Assembly: GCA_013816245.1 (NCBI GenBank)
Contig: JACDEU010000027.1
Span: forward strand, 1-40,767
Reading direction: 5' to 3'
DNA: 40,767 nucleotides
Source of the DNA: Actinomycetota bacterium
Lineage (GTDB): Bacteria > Actinomycetota > Thermoleophilia > Gaiellales > Gaiellaceae
Part shown: positions 25,316-34,041 of the stretch, piece by piece
Layout: every line of letters begins with the position of its first letter
Numbering within the stretch: position 1 is the first letter of the stretch
Program-made: the position numbers and the translations under genes
The notes under the pieces: model-generated
What the model was told of the DNA's origin: nothing
Database searches by the model: none
The model's input: the letters and a program-made list of their open reading frames with translations, nothing else

Positions 25316-26259
25316 CGTACGGCGCTTTCGTAGTGCACCCAATACCGTGCTGTACGAAACACAAGCGCGGTAATTCCGACAATCACCAGGAACAATACCC
25401 AAGCCAGTGCTGACGCGTACCCCATATCAAACTGCTCGAACGCCGTTCGCCAGATGAATAACACAAGAAATAGTGTCGAGTCACCGGGCCCGCCTTTGGT
25501 CAGTGCCCATGCGATGTCGAAGACTTGAAACGAAAGAATCATGCCGATTACCAAATTGAACAGAATGATTGGGCTAATCATTGGGAGTGTCACATGCCAG
25601 AACTTCCTTAAGGCACCGCCTCCATCCACTGTCACCGCCTCGTAGAGATCGTGCGGCACGGATTGGAGGCCGGCTAGGTACACAATGAAAGCACTACCGA
25701 GCGTCCAAAAACTGACGACAACGGTCAACCACAGCGCCTGGCTTTCCGATTGAAAGAACCCCTGGGATGGCAGGCCCAACGCGTTCAACAGGAAATTGAC
25801 CAAGCCGAAGTCTGTGTTCAGCAACCATCCCCATAGAAATGCCATCACGAAGACAGGGATCAGTGATGGCAGAAAGACGATCGTTCGCACTAGCCCGATA
25901 CCGGGTACGCGGCGATTACACAAGAGCGCAAGCGCAAGGCCGGCCACGACGTATAGGGCGAGGGCGCAGACCGTGTACAGGGCCGTGACCTTTAAGGAAG
26001 TCAGAAATGCGGGATCGTGGAGGAGCGTGCGGTAATTCTTGAGACCGGCCCAGCGCGGGGTAGCAATAATGGGATAGTCGGTGAACGAAAATACGAGTGA
26101 CGCTAAGGTGGGCCCGAGGTAGAACACCGACATTCCGATAAGCCAGGGCGAGATGAAGGCGTAGCCGATAAGTGTCTCGCGACGACGCCAGCGACGGGCG
26201 GCGGGTCTAGCAGCCCCGGGCTCGGCGCGAGACCGCCGAGCCCGGGTTGCTCTAGTCAA
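25312..26259 (-). CDS. ABC transporter permease, MalF/UgpA (CUT1) type
   Basis: 315 residues from a TTG at 26259 overlapping the binding-protein stop (TTGA). A basic N-terminal tail precedes the first TM segment, LIGYAFISPWLIGMSVFYLG. Six TM segments can be counted; the EAA-like loop is DLYEAVTVDGGGALRKFWHV, with ISPIILFNLVIGMI after it. LTKGGPGDSTLFLVLFIWRTAF is a strongly conserved block of this permease class. Forms the heterodimeric channel with the next gene product. Confidence 0.93.
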   Translation of the reverse strand: MTRATRARRSRAEPGAARPAARRWRRRETLIGYAFISPWLIGMSVFYLGPTLASLVFSFTDYPIIATPRWAGLKNYRTLLHDPAFLTSLKVTALYTVCALALYVVAGLALALLCNRRVPGIGLVRTIVFLPSLIPVFVMAFLWGWLLNTDFGLVNFLLNALGLPSQGFFQSESQALWLTVVVSFWTLGSAFIVYLAGLQSVPHDLYEAVTVDGGGALRKFWHVTLPMISPIILFNLVIGMILSFQVFDIAWALTKGGPGDSTLFLVLFIWRTAFEQFDMGYASALAWVLFLVIVGITALVFRTARYWVHYESAVR

Positions 26260-27599
26260 GCAAGAGCCTTCTCAATCTTCTTCTTGGCAAGTTTTGTCGC
26301 TTGGGCTGCAGATTGCTTGCCGTCCCACATCTTCGAAAGACCGGAGATTGCGGCTGTGTCGACCGCACTGCCCTTAGTGGTGAACGGCGTGAACTCTGCG
26401 ACATCGAGCATGTCCAGAAGCGGTTCAACATACGGGTTTGAGAGGAATTCCTTGGAAGTCAGGACGGATTTGCGCGCGGGCGTCGCGATCTTGCCCCAGA
26501 TTTCCAGACCTTTGTGGTCGGTTACAGTTTTCACGAAGGCCCAGGCAGCCTCGGGGTTCTTAGTCTGCTTTGAGATCGAAATCGCATCGATTTCGAGTTT
26601 GACGCCCTCATGACCATGGACCCGCGGCACGCCGCAGGCACTCCACGGGAATTTATTCTTGATCGTATCCGGCAAGTAGAAAGCCCACCATGAGCCACTG
26701 ATGAATGTCGCCAACCGCTGATTGGCAAACAGTTGGTAAGCGGTTCCCCCGATAACGTTGGGGCTGGGCGCGTGTTTCTTATTGACAAAGTCCGCCATGT
26801 ACTGCAGGGCGGATGCTGACCGTGGCCTGTCGATCACGACTTTATGATTGGGCGTAAGTACTTCGCCGCCGCCCATGAAGATGAAGACGTCGTAGTTCCA
26901 GGCTTCGAAGCCGGTACCAAACTTTGCAAGTTTCCGACTTTGGAGTCGATCTACCCATGACGCATAGACCGGACCTGTCAACTTCCCTGCCTTGTACGTC
27001 TTCAAGGCGTCCGGGAGTCCTGCCTTCTTGAACATCGCTTTGTTGTAATAGAGACAGTACGGTTCGCCGCTGGACGGGATCGCATACACCTTCCCGCCTA
27101 CCTTTGCTCCCTTCCAAGCCGCTTTCGTGAAATCCGCCTGGTTGAAGCTCGTGTCAGATCGTATGAACTCGTCAAGTGGAAGCAGCGCGTTGCCTTGTGC
27201 GACTAGCTGCGTCGGTTGGAAGTTGAGCACGCGGAGCACGTCGGGAGCTTTGCCGGAGGCGATCTGGGCTAGCAGCGCTGGAAACTCTTCATAGCCGTTC
27301 TTTTGTAGGTTCTGGAGCTTCACTGTCACATTCGGGTACTTGGTGTTGAAGTACTTGATCCGATTCTCAATAGCCTTGCGTTCGGGCCCGACGCCCCAAG
27401 ATCGAAAGACGATCGCACCTTTGACCTTGGAACGTTGGTTGCGCGCGTAGCGCCGAGCGTTGGCGGCACTGGCGAGCGGGCTCATTCCGCCCAGCCCAGC
27501 CAACGCGACGCCGGCCGCCCCTGCTCGTTTGACAAAGTCGCGCCGCGTGGTCAGTGGCCCATCGAGGCACTCATGGTCGGAAGGCTCGTCCTTCCTCAT
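26256..27599 (-). CDS. Extracellular solute-binding protein, family 1 (sugar type), Tat-exported
   Basis: 447 residues from the ATG at 27599, with an almost perfect AAGGAGGTG ribosome site 7 nt upstream; the longer frame to 27674 is rejected. The export signal has a twin-arginine motif, RRDFVKRAG, then a hydrophobic AAGVALAGLGG. Mature features include GAIVFRSWGVGPERKAIENR, YAIPSSGEPYCLYYNKAMFKKAG and FISGSWWAFYLP, typical of family 1 (MalE-like) binding proteins. Tat export suggests folding before export, seen in several actinobacterial importers. First gene of the transport operon and probably the most highly translated. The ligand is not deducible. Confidence 0.93.
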   Translation of the reverse strand: MRKDEPSDHECLDGPLTTRRDFVKRAGAAGVALAGLGGMSPLASAANARRYARNQRSKVKGAIVFRSWGVGPERKAIENRIKYFNTKYPNVTVKLQNLQKNGYEEFPALLAQIASGKAPDVLRVLNFQPTQLVAQGNALLPLDEFIRSDTSFNQADFTKAAWKGAKVGGKVYAIPSSGEPYCLYYNKAMFKKAGLPDALKTYKAGKLTGPVYASWVDRLQSRKLAKFGTGFEAWNYDVFIFMGGGEVLTPNHKVVIDRPRSASALQYMADFVNKKHAPSPNVIGGTAYQLFANQRLATFISGSWWAFYLPDTIKNKFPWSACGVPRVHGHEGVKLEIDAISISKQTKNPEAAWAFVKTVTDHKGLEIWGKIATPARKSVLTSKEFLSNPYVEPLLDMLDVAEFTPFTTKGSAVDTAAISGLSKMWDGKQSAAQATKLAKKKIEKALA

Positions 27600-27663
27600 T
27601 CGCCCACCTCCTTCTCGGATGACAACCTGACGAATCCTTTGCTGGCTACCGCTCTCGGTCAGG

Positions 27664-29046
27664 CTAAATCCCAAAAGCGACGTCGAGCGTTAGCGTCCCG
27701 TCCCGGGCGATTACCTCGGCCACCTCATCGACCGAGTCCTCGAGAATCGTCGCAATCTCGTCCACTTCTTGCGTGGTGATCACGAGCGGTGGCGCTACGG
27801 TGGTGTTGTTTGGGGAAGCCCGGACTAGCAGCCCGCGGTCGCGGGCTGCCCTTTGTAGCGCCGTGCCGAGCGGACTATCGGTGGGCGCGAGATCTAGGCA
27901 CCAGAGCAGTCCGCGACCACGAACGCCGGAGACGATCGGCGATCGCTCGGCGAGCGCCTCGAGCCGCGAGCGAAGTTCGGCGCCGCGCGTGGCAACGTTC
28001 CCAAGCACGTCGTGTCGTTTGAAGTAGTCGATGACCGCGAGTCCACACGCCGCGGAAACAGGATTGCCCGAGAATGTGTGCCCGGCTTGGAACTGGACGT
28101 TCTGCGAAGCTTCTCCCCAAAAAGCCGATGCCACCTGAGGTGTGATGAGAACACCGGAGAGTGGCACGTAGCCGCTGGAAAGGCCCTTGCCAAGGCAGAG
28201 AACGTCGGGCCACACGTCAAGCTGCTCAGCTGCAAACCAGGATCCAATGCGCCCGAAGCCCGTGACGATCTCATCGAAGATGAGCAGTACACCGTACTCG
28301 TCACAGAGCTCGCGGACTCCCGTGAAGTACTCTCGACTGGGCATCTGGACACCGGCCGTCAACATCACCGGCTCAAGAATCAAGGACGAGATTGTTCGCG
28401 GTCCTTCCAGCTCGAACACATCACGAAGCTGATCGAGACACGCCAACGAGCATTGGTCGGCACAGGAACGGCAGGAACTCGGCGTCGGCGGCGGAACGTG
28501 TATCGCGCCGTGCATGAGGGGTTCGTACGGGTTGCGCAGCTTCGGCCATCCGGTGGCCGCAAGAGCTCCCATTGTGCCGCCGTGGTAGGAACGGTAGAAC
28601 GAGACCGTCTTGTAACGCTCGGCATTTCCGCTTTGGCGATGGTATTGCCGCGCGAACTTCATGGCTGCCTCGGTCGCCTCCGAGCCTGAGGAGAGCTGCT
28701 TAAAGACGGAGTATCGACCGCCGGTCAGCTCAATTAATTCGACCGCAAGGTCGAGCGCGCGGTCGTTCGTCGTCATGATTGGAGACGAGAAGGCAAGCGT
28801 CTTGAGCTGCGCCGAGACCGCATCAACAATCTCGTCGTTTCCGTGACCAAGACTGACGGCGAAGACACCGGAGAGCCCGTCGATGTAACGACGGCCCTGG
28901 TAGTCCGTGAGATAGACGCCGCTTCCGCTGACCATAATCAGCGGGTCGGCGGTGAAATTCTTCATCTGGTTGAAGTCGACCATTACGTGAGGTGTCAGCT
29001 CACGTAGATCAATCTCGGCAGCGGGAAGGTGGATGTCGGTCTGCAC
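27664..29046 (-). CDS. Class III (omega-) aminotransferase, PLP-dependent
   Basis: 460 residues from a GTG at 29046, with no strong ribosome site; an ATG at 28983 is a fallback. Seen: SGSEATEAAMKFARQYH (phosphate-binding), the YHGGTMGALAATG block, the FDEIVTGFGRIG aspartate, and the PLP lysine Lys287 in LCLGKGLSSGY, followed by GHTFSGNPVSAACGL. A cysteine group (SSCRSCADQCSLAC) at residues about 188-201 is unusual for the family and could bind a metal or form disulfides. Such enzymes move an amino group between an omega-amine or amino acid and a 2-oxo acid. Operator sites sit 18-50 bp upstream. Confidence 0.93.
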   Translation of the reverse strand: MQTDIHLPAAEIDLRELTPHVMVDFNQMKNFTADPLIMVSGSGVYLTDYQGRRYIDGLSGVFAVSLGHGNDEIVDAVSAQLKTLAFSSPIMTTNDRALDLAVELIELTGGRYSVFKQLSSGSEATEAAMKFARQYHRQSGNAERYKTVSFYRSYHGGTMGALAATGWPKLRNPYEPLMHGAIHVPPPTPSSCRSCADQCSLACLDQLRDVFELEGPRTISSLILEPVMLTAGVQMPSREYFTGVRELCDEYGVLLIFDEIVTGFGRIGSWFAAEQLDVWPDVLCLGKGLSSGYVPLSGVLITPQVASAFWGEASQNVQFQAGHTFSGNPVSAACGLAVIDYFKRHDVLGNVATRGAELRSRLEALAERSPIVSGVRGRGLLWCLDLAPTDSPLGTALQRAARDRGLLVRASPNNTTVAPPLVITTQEVDEIATILEDSVDEVAEVIARDGTLTLDVAFGI

Positions 29047-29063
29047 GACTCGTGATTCTTCTC

Positions 29064-29096
29064 TGATCGGACCAAAATGTCAAATTGGTCTGACCA
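29064..29096. promoter_or_regulatory. Tandem FadR-type operators upstream of the aminotransferase
   Basis: TGGTCTGACCA at 29086-29096 fits TGGTNNNACCA exactly. TGATCGGACCA at 29064-29074 matches 9 of 11 bases. The sites are 22 bp apart, close to two helical turns, so two repressor dimers could bind one face of the DNA. They cover the expected promoter of the gene starting at 29046. Confidence 0.65.
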
Positions 29097-29217
29097 GGCC
29101 TGATCCGCCGGTTTGCGAGACCCCAAGTGATACGTCGCCGGGTTCGTCTGCACGGCGCTCACCCGACGCGAATGCGGTCGAGAGCAGAGCCGACCTCCCT
29201 AGGCGATCGGCCGACTC

Positions 29218-30306
29218 TTAGAGAACGTCTCGCACGTGCACTTGAAATCCGTCGAGCCGGGCCGATCGCGCGGCCGCTTCCATGATGGCGACCGTTCGCA
29301 CCCCGAGGTCGGCGGACGAGTGTTCCGGAACGTCTCGTCCCAGACAGACATCCACAAAGCGCCTCGTCCCGCCCTCGAGCGCATAACGACCTTCTCCTGT
29401 CTCTGGAGCGGGGGCAAGCGATCGTCGGATCACGCCAATACTTTTCGTATCGTCCGAGAGAAGGATCTCGGCTCGTTCGCGCTCCATGTCGACGCTGATT
29501 ACGCCATGCTCTCCGGCAACGCGGACGTCCATAGAGTGGCGCTGGCCCCACGGCAGTCGTCCGTGGCCCGAGAACGTCCCAATCACATCGTCAGCGAACT
29601 GCACCGTCAGGGATACATCTAGGTCGCTGTCGTTGGGAAGTAGGTTCATTCGCGCCGCTACTGACAAAGGCGCATGCGGAATCAGGAGGAGCGCAGCCCC
29701 GAGGAGATGCGAGAGTTGACCGTAGAGGTAGCCTCCGCCTTGGTTCGCTTGTGCCCATGTTTCGGGCTGAGCCTCGACCACATAGCCCCCGACATCGATC
29801 GCCCCATACCCTGATCGTCCAGCGAATAGGTCGGTTAGAGAGGATGCCATGTATCCGGTCACCGAGGTGGTTCGCCCTAGTGCGCCGGATCTGACTGTCT
29901 CCTCTGCCCACGTCATCATCCTCGTGTAGTTCCAGCCGTAGGCGAGCGTTAGTGTCCTTCGCGCGAGCCTGGCTGCGTCGCGCACAGCAATCGCGTCGCG
30001 ATAGGACACAGTCATTGGCTTCTCGATCAGGACGTGGCAGCCGGCCTCTAGCGCGGCGATGGCGTGCTCGGAGTGGCGTGAGTGTGGCGAGGCCACTATG
30101 ACGCCGTCGCAACGAGCGTCGAGAAGGTCGTCAATACATGACGAGACGACCTCGAAGTCGTAGGCGCGACGGAAACCCGCGAGTGCCTCCTCATTTCGGC
30201 GAACCACACCGATGATCTCGACATCGGATTGCTGTGCGAGAAAGGGCAGGTAGAACGACGCGGCCCAGAAGCCAGCTCCGATGATCCCAATGCGTGCTCG
30301 CCTCAT
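29218..30306 (-). CDS. Gfo/Idh/MocA family NAD(P)-dependent oxidoreductase
   Basis: 362 residues from the ATG at 30306, placing the dinucleotide fold right at the N-terminus: ARIGIIGAGFWAASFYLPFL. The second conserved block is the EKPMTVSYRDA motif (residues about 96-106) with the family lysine. The C-terminal half has GGGYLYGQLSHLLGAALLL, which supplies the usual substrate-pocket histidine. Members oxidise or reduce sugars, inositols and amino sugars at ring hydroxyls. An in-frame TTG at 30378 is possible but would only add a polar tail. Confidence 0.9.
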   Translation of the reverse strand: MRRARIGIIGAGFWAASFYLPFLAQQSDVEIIGVVRRNEEALAGFRRAYDFEVVSSCIDDLLDARCDGVIVASPHSRHSEHAIAALEAGCHVLIEKPMTVSYRDAIAVRDAARLARRTLTLAYGWNYTRMMTWAEETVRSGALGRTTSVTGYMASSLTDLFAGRSGYGAIDVGGYVVEAQPETWAQANQGGGYLYGQLSHLLGAALLLIPHAPLSVAARMNLLPNDSDLDVSLTVQFADDVIGTFSGHGRLPWGQRHSMDVRVAGEHGVISVDMERERAEILLSDDTKSIGVIRRSLAPAPETGEGRYALEGGTRRFVDVCLGRDVPEHSSADLGVRTVAIMEAAARSARLDGFQVHVRDVL

Positions 30307-30431
30307 CGGCTGTCGTGCTCTGAGCGTACTCCGACGAGACACATCGGCGCTGTCAAAAGCCTCCCCAGATCGGGACAAGCGTACTCGGGCTGGCGGGTGC
30401 GTGGGCTTGCTGCGAGCGTATACATTGGTGC

Positions 30432-31265
30432 TCAGGTGACACCGAGCTCGGCGAGCGCGGTCCGCGTTGCGAGCGTCTCCGTTATGACGTCAATCTCGTC
30501 GCAGCGCCATTTCGTCATTGGGACGTACTCGACGCAATAAGCCCCCCGGTAGCTCTCGGTTCGCAGCGCCTCTAGTAGGGCCGCGAAGTTCGTCTCGTTC
30601 TGGGTCCAGCGGACCTGGATGGCGCCAGGTTTGGCTGCGCGAATATGCAGATGACCCGTGATAGGAGCAAGCGGCAACACCCTGTCGAGGGTGACTGACT
30701 GAAGCTCGAAATGAGACATGTCTAGAGTAAGGCGAAGACCTGGAACCTCAGCACACAGGCGCGCGGCGAGCTCGGGAATGGGCGCGATCGAGCCCGCATG
30801 TGCTTCGATTCGAAGCTCAAGGTTCAGACCTGATGCCTTCTCTGACCGCCACGACAGTTCTTCGACGCACGTTTCCCATCCGCCCTCGAAGTCGCCTGGC
30901 CAGATTGTGCCCGGAAGGATCGTCATGCCTCGAATTCCACAATCGGAGGCGAGCTGCGCCGCTGCGATGAACCCGCGCCGACGCCCCGCTCGGTCGCGAC
31001 CACTTCGCTGATTTGGCGCCATCTCTTCGAACGTCGCGCCAGCTGTGTAGAACAGATCTTCGCAGGCTAGGTCGTACGCCTGGAGAGCATCCCGCAGCTT
31101 CTCCGCGTGCCCGGCTGGGTCGCTAACCAGCTCACTGTCGTCCGTTAGAAAGAGCCCGACGTCGACAAGATCGAAGCCTAGGCGTTTGACGATCCCGATG
31201 CGGTCAGACTGGCTCGGAACCTTCGGAAACGAGTAGTCGCAGCACGAAACACGACTGTTCCTCAT
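30432..31265 (-). CDS. Sugar phosphate isomerase/epimerase-type TIM barrel (AP_endonuc_2 fold)
   Basis: 277 residues. Barrel strands can be followed from RVSCCDYSFPK, GFDLVDVGLFL and ACEDLFYTAG to MTILPGT. The metal-binding residues characteristic of the xylose-isomerase-like superfamily appear as LRIEAHAGS (Glu), RLTLDMSHFE (Asp, His), HLHIRAA (His) and CVEYVPM (Glu). Members include epimerases, isomerases and dehydratases acting on keto-sugars and inositol intermediates. It is 27 bp downstream of a GntR gene and 125 bp upstream of the Gfo/Idh oxidoreductase; these two enzyme families often act on consecutive steps. Confidence 0.85.
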   Translation of the reverse strand: MRNSRVSCCDYSFPKVPSQSDRIGIVKRLGFDLVDVGLFLTDDSELVSDPAGHAEKLRDALQAYDLACEDLFYTAGATFEEMAPNQRSGRDRAGRRRGFIAAAQLASDCGIRGMTILPGTIWPGDFEGGWETCVEELSWRSEKASGLNLELRIEAHAGSIAPIPELAARLCAEVPGLRLTLDMSHFELQSVTLDRVLPLAPITGHLHIRAAKPGAIQVRWTQNETNFAALLEALRTESYRGAYCVEYVPMTKWRCDEIDVITETLATRTALAELGVT

Positions 31266-31292
31266 TCCAGTTTGCTCACCTACGATACTAAC

Positions 31293-32063
31293 TCATACTT
31301 TGGCATGGAGCGGCGCCGTCGAGTCGAGGAGCGGCGGGGTTACTCCGCGCCCGAGTTGGGTGTCGACTTCCCGTTCGGAATACCGACGCGCGGCATCAAC
31401 CATGTGTTCGCGCGCAAGTTCTACCGCGCGGTCGATGTCAGATACGGCGAGCGCCTGCACGATCCCTTGATGTTGGTTGAGTGAGCGACGCGCGGCGTCC
31501 GGAATTGAGTAGACCGCGAGCGCTCCTCTTTGACTGCCCTCTATCAGACCGTCGAGAAGTCCTCGAAGAGCTGTGTTCGGGGTGTAGGAGCAAAGGAGAC
31601 GGTGGAATTCGGCATCCGCTTCAGCTGCAGCGATAGGGTCGTCACGCTCAATTGCGCGCTCCTGTTCCCGCAGGATCGTGGAGGCCTTTCGCGAGGCATC
31701 GATCGCATCCCAATCGGTCATCACTCGAAGTAGGTACCCCTCTAGCACGGACCGTATCTCGTCGATTTCGAGAAGCTCAGGCGCGTGATTGTGAAGCCAG
31801 GAGGCCACTATCAGCCGACTCTTCTCAGGCGATCCCACTGGGGAAACGAATCGCCCGAGCGTTCCGCGACTTTCGATCATCCCCAGAGCCTCGAGGCTCG
31901 AGAGAGCCTCTCGAAGCACCGTCCGCGAGACACCAATTTTTTTAACAAGCTCGCGCTCCGCAGGCAGCCGATCACCCGAGCCTAGCTCCCCGGCCAGAAT
32001 GAGATTACGGATGACTTCAGAGGCGACTGCGACGAGGCCTCCCTCGTGCACCTTCCTAGCCAT
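31293..32063 (-). CDS. FadR-subfamily GntR transcriptional regulator (second of the cluster)
   Basis: 256 residues from the ATG at 32063, overlapping the upstream gene's stop by 8 nt. The DNA-binding domain is AVASEVIRNLILAGELGSGD, then RLPAERELVKKIGVSRTVL and REALSSLEALGMIESRGTLGRFV. The FCD effector domain has EIRSVLEGYLLRV, DAEFHRLLCSYT and HQGIVQALAVSD, with histidines that usually hold a metal. Its recognition helix (SRTVLREAL) resembles that of the regulator at 17006 (SRGALREAL), so the two may share the TGGTNNNACCA operators found at 16966, 29086 and 33698. Confidence 0.92.
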   Translation of the reverse strand: MARKVHEGGLVAVASEVIRNLILAGELGSGDRLPAERELVKKIGVSRTVLREALSSLEALGMIESRGTLGRFVSPVGSPEKSRLIVASWLHNHAPELLEIDEIRSVLEGYLLRVMTDWDAIDASRKASTILREQERAIERDDPIAAAEADAEFHRLLCSYTPNTALRGLLDGLIEGSQRGALAVYSIPDAARRSLNQHQGIVQALAVSDIDRAVELAREHMVDAARRYSEREVDTQLGRGVTPPLLDSTAPLHAKV

Positions 32064-33510
32064 GCTGCTTGTCCACGCTAATCCTTTCTGGAAATAATGA
32101 CAGGGTAAGCGCGAGCGCCTCCTCCACCAACAAGTTGGCTGCGTGCATCGCATACGGAGCTGGCTTCCCGAAGTGGCGTTGCGACAAGGCAGGCTCATAC
32201 CCACCGAACTGATACTCGCGGCTTGTGGGGACATAGCCGATCAAATCGTTGGAGTAGCCGAGTGTGATCGGAAAAGGAGCGACAGAACGCTCGCGAACTT
32301 CGATGCCAAGTTCGCAGAACGGCTCGCAGGGCCAAGCGGTGATACATGCACTCCCCACCCGGATAGCCTGCACGGGGGCTTCCACGGAATGCTCAACAGT
32401 TCCGTCCTCGACACGCTGCTCGACGGCGCGAGCCCAGCGCGCGTGGACTACCACGGGATTCCAGACAGTTCTCGGTGCTCCTTCCCCCTGCAGGGTCGCC
32501 ACACGGGTTTCGAGCTCTCGCCGCAGCGCCTGGATTTCGTGCAACTTTGGAGGCGACATCAATGGTACGGAGACGCGCCTCTCGCTCGCGGCGATTGTCG
32601 TATCCTGCGACTCGCCGGTGGGAATGTGGCGCCAAATGGCGATCGGAACAGCCGATGCGAACGGCACCTCTTCCGGCTTAGTGGGCTCGAACTTGGCCAT
32701 CGCCCGAGCGGCCAACGCGGCAAGAGCGAGTCGCTCGCCGAGCAGGTTCTCAGGACCCGCGTGATCGTAAAAAGCCTCGAAGGGGAGTATGTTGCCCGCA
32801 CAGCCCTGGAGGAACACGCACTCCCCGCCTGTCCAGTCACGTATCCGGGTACGCATCGGCCCTACGAAGTCCGACGAAGCCTCGGGCACCTCCGGTCCGA
32901 CTACGACCGGATGGCAGGCGAATGCGACTATCGTCGCCAGTGAGCGACCGTCTGTGCCGTCGATCCGCACGACCGCCACATCACGATCGCAAGCCTCCTT
33001 GGGGTTCCAACCGAGAATCGTCGCTCCTTCGTGACGTTGACGGCGATTCACAGTCATGTCGTCAAGGGTCGTACGTGCGAAGCCGATCCGAGCTGGTCTT
33101 AAAGCGTCCGCGGCAACTCGCGCAGCTGAGACGAGCGTGTCCGTCACCGCGTCGGAATACCGCGTTTCTATTTCATTCCAGTCCGGGTCACCCCCCAACT
33201 TCGTCCACCCGGGTACAGGAGGGCCAGCGTGTGTGTGCTGGGCGTTCAAAAGCACATGGTGGTACGGGCAATCGAGCTCGGTCGCGATTCGCTCACGAAT
33301 GCTCTGACCCCACTTTCCGCTAACCGCCGCGAGGTCGATTCCAAGGATCGCCACTCGGCGCTGCCCATCGTCCAGAACAACGGCTGTCGCTTCCATCGAA
33401 GCCCCGTATCCAGAGGCTCGCTCGCAGCGACGGAGGTAACCCACTAGGTCGACACCAAGCGGAGGTCGGATCGAGACCGAACCAGCGCCGGCACGAAAGA
33501 CAGCCTTCAC
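32056..33510 (-). CDS. Neutral/alkaline ceramidase-like N-terminal domain protein (putative amidase)
   Basis: 484 residues from the GTG at 33510 (GGAG just upstream). The frame extends to 33612, but that extra stretch is basic and non-conserved. The N-terminal part follows the family plan: AGAGSVSIRPPLGVDLVGY, then AILGIDLAAVSG, the zinc-ligand region LLNAQHTHAGP, and a further histidine in VAFACHPVVVG. FLQGCAGNILP is another conserved block. The C-terminal immunoglobulin-like domain of true ceramidases is missing, and no signal peptide is seen, so this is probably a cytosolic relative. Proteins of this shape occur in sugar-catabolic clusters. Cleavage of an N-acyl bond in the imported compound is a hypothesis. 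Confidence 0.85.
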   Translation of the reverse strand: MKAVFRAGAGSVSIRPPLGVDLVGYLRRCERASGYGASMEATAVVLDDGQRRVAILGIDLAAVSGKWGQSIRERIATELDCPYHHVLLNAQHTHAGPPVPGWTKLGGDPDWNEIETRYSDAVTDTLVSAARVAADALRPARIGFARTTLDDMTVNRRQRHEGATILGWNPKEACDRDVAVVRIDGTDGRSLATIVAFACHPVVVGPEVPEASSDFVGPMRTRIRDWTGGECVFLQGCAGNILPFEAFYDHAGPENLLGERLALAALAARAMAKFEPTKPEEVPFASAVPIAIWRHIPTGESQDTTIAASERRVSVPLMSPPKLHEIQALRRELETRVATLQGEGAPRTVWNPVVVHARWARAVEQRVEDGTVEHSVEAPVQAIRVGSACITAWPCEPFCELGIEVRERSVAPFPITLGYSNDLIGYVPTSREYQFGGYEPALSQRHFGKPAPYAMHAANLLVEEALALTLSLFPERISVDKQHG

Positions 33511-34041
33511 GCGCTCCGTCCCATTTCGACGTCCAGGGGGCCGACGTGATCGCGCATTCGGCCCTCCGCGTACGAACAAACTCGTATTAGAAGACAATCG
33601 CCGCAAGCGCAACGCCTTGACAGACGCTGCGAATCACGTAAGAGATGTTGCAGGGTGCTGCGCATTTCGGCCCGTATACATACCAAACACGGCGGTTTGG
33701 TCTGACCAACTCACTCCCCTCGATCCAAGCGCATCAAGCAACGATCAGGGTTCGAGCGCGGCCAACCGCCGCGAAAGACGGCCTACTTCGCAGGGCTAGT
33801 CTCCGATAACGAGATGGCTCGACCTCCCGAATTGCGCGTTCGATCGTTTCGCAAAACCATTCAGCTTCCCCTCACCGAGACCGCTAAGCCCTAGTCCGTG
33901 TGGAAGGGGGCCAACACCCAGTTCTTCCCAACCCGCGTCAACGACCGATCGTTTCGAACGATGCGCATGAACCCAGGTATACGGCTCAACGAGCTATCGT
34001 CTACGTTTAACAGTCATCTGACGGGATCTCTCCTCCGAAGC
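33511..34041. other. Divergent intergenic region between ceramidase-like and FAH-family genes
   Basis: About 530 bp with no convincing gene. It holds the operator at 33698-33708 and an overlapping inverted pair ACCAAAC (33682-33688) / GTTTGGT (33695-33701). Part of this stretch is the in-frame 5' extension of the two flanking genes (to 33612 and from 33898) and could be coding if longer starts are used. Confidence 0.5.
33698..33708. promoter_or_regulatory. FadR-type GntR operator, TGGTCTGACCA
   Basis: The same 11 bases as at 29086-29096, here extended to a 13-bp palindrome TTGGTCTGACCAA (33697-33709). It is placed to control the leftward ceramidase-GntR-isomerase unit and possibly the rightward FAH-family gene. 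Confidence 0.7.

Noticed and set aside
33617..33799. A small 60-residue open frame in the divergent region
   Set aside because: No ribosome site, no conserved pattern, and it spans the operator; more likely regulatory DNA.
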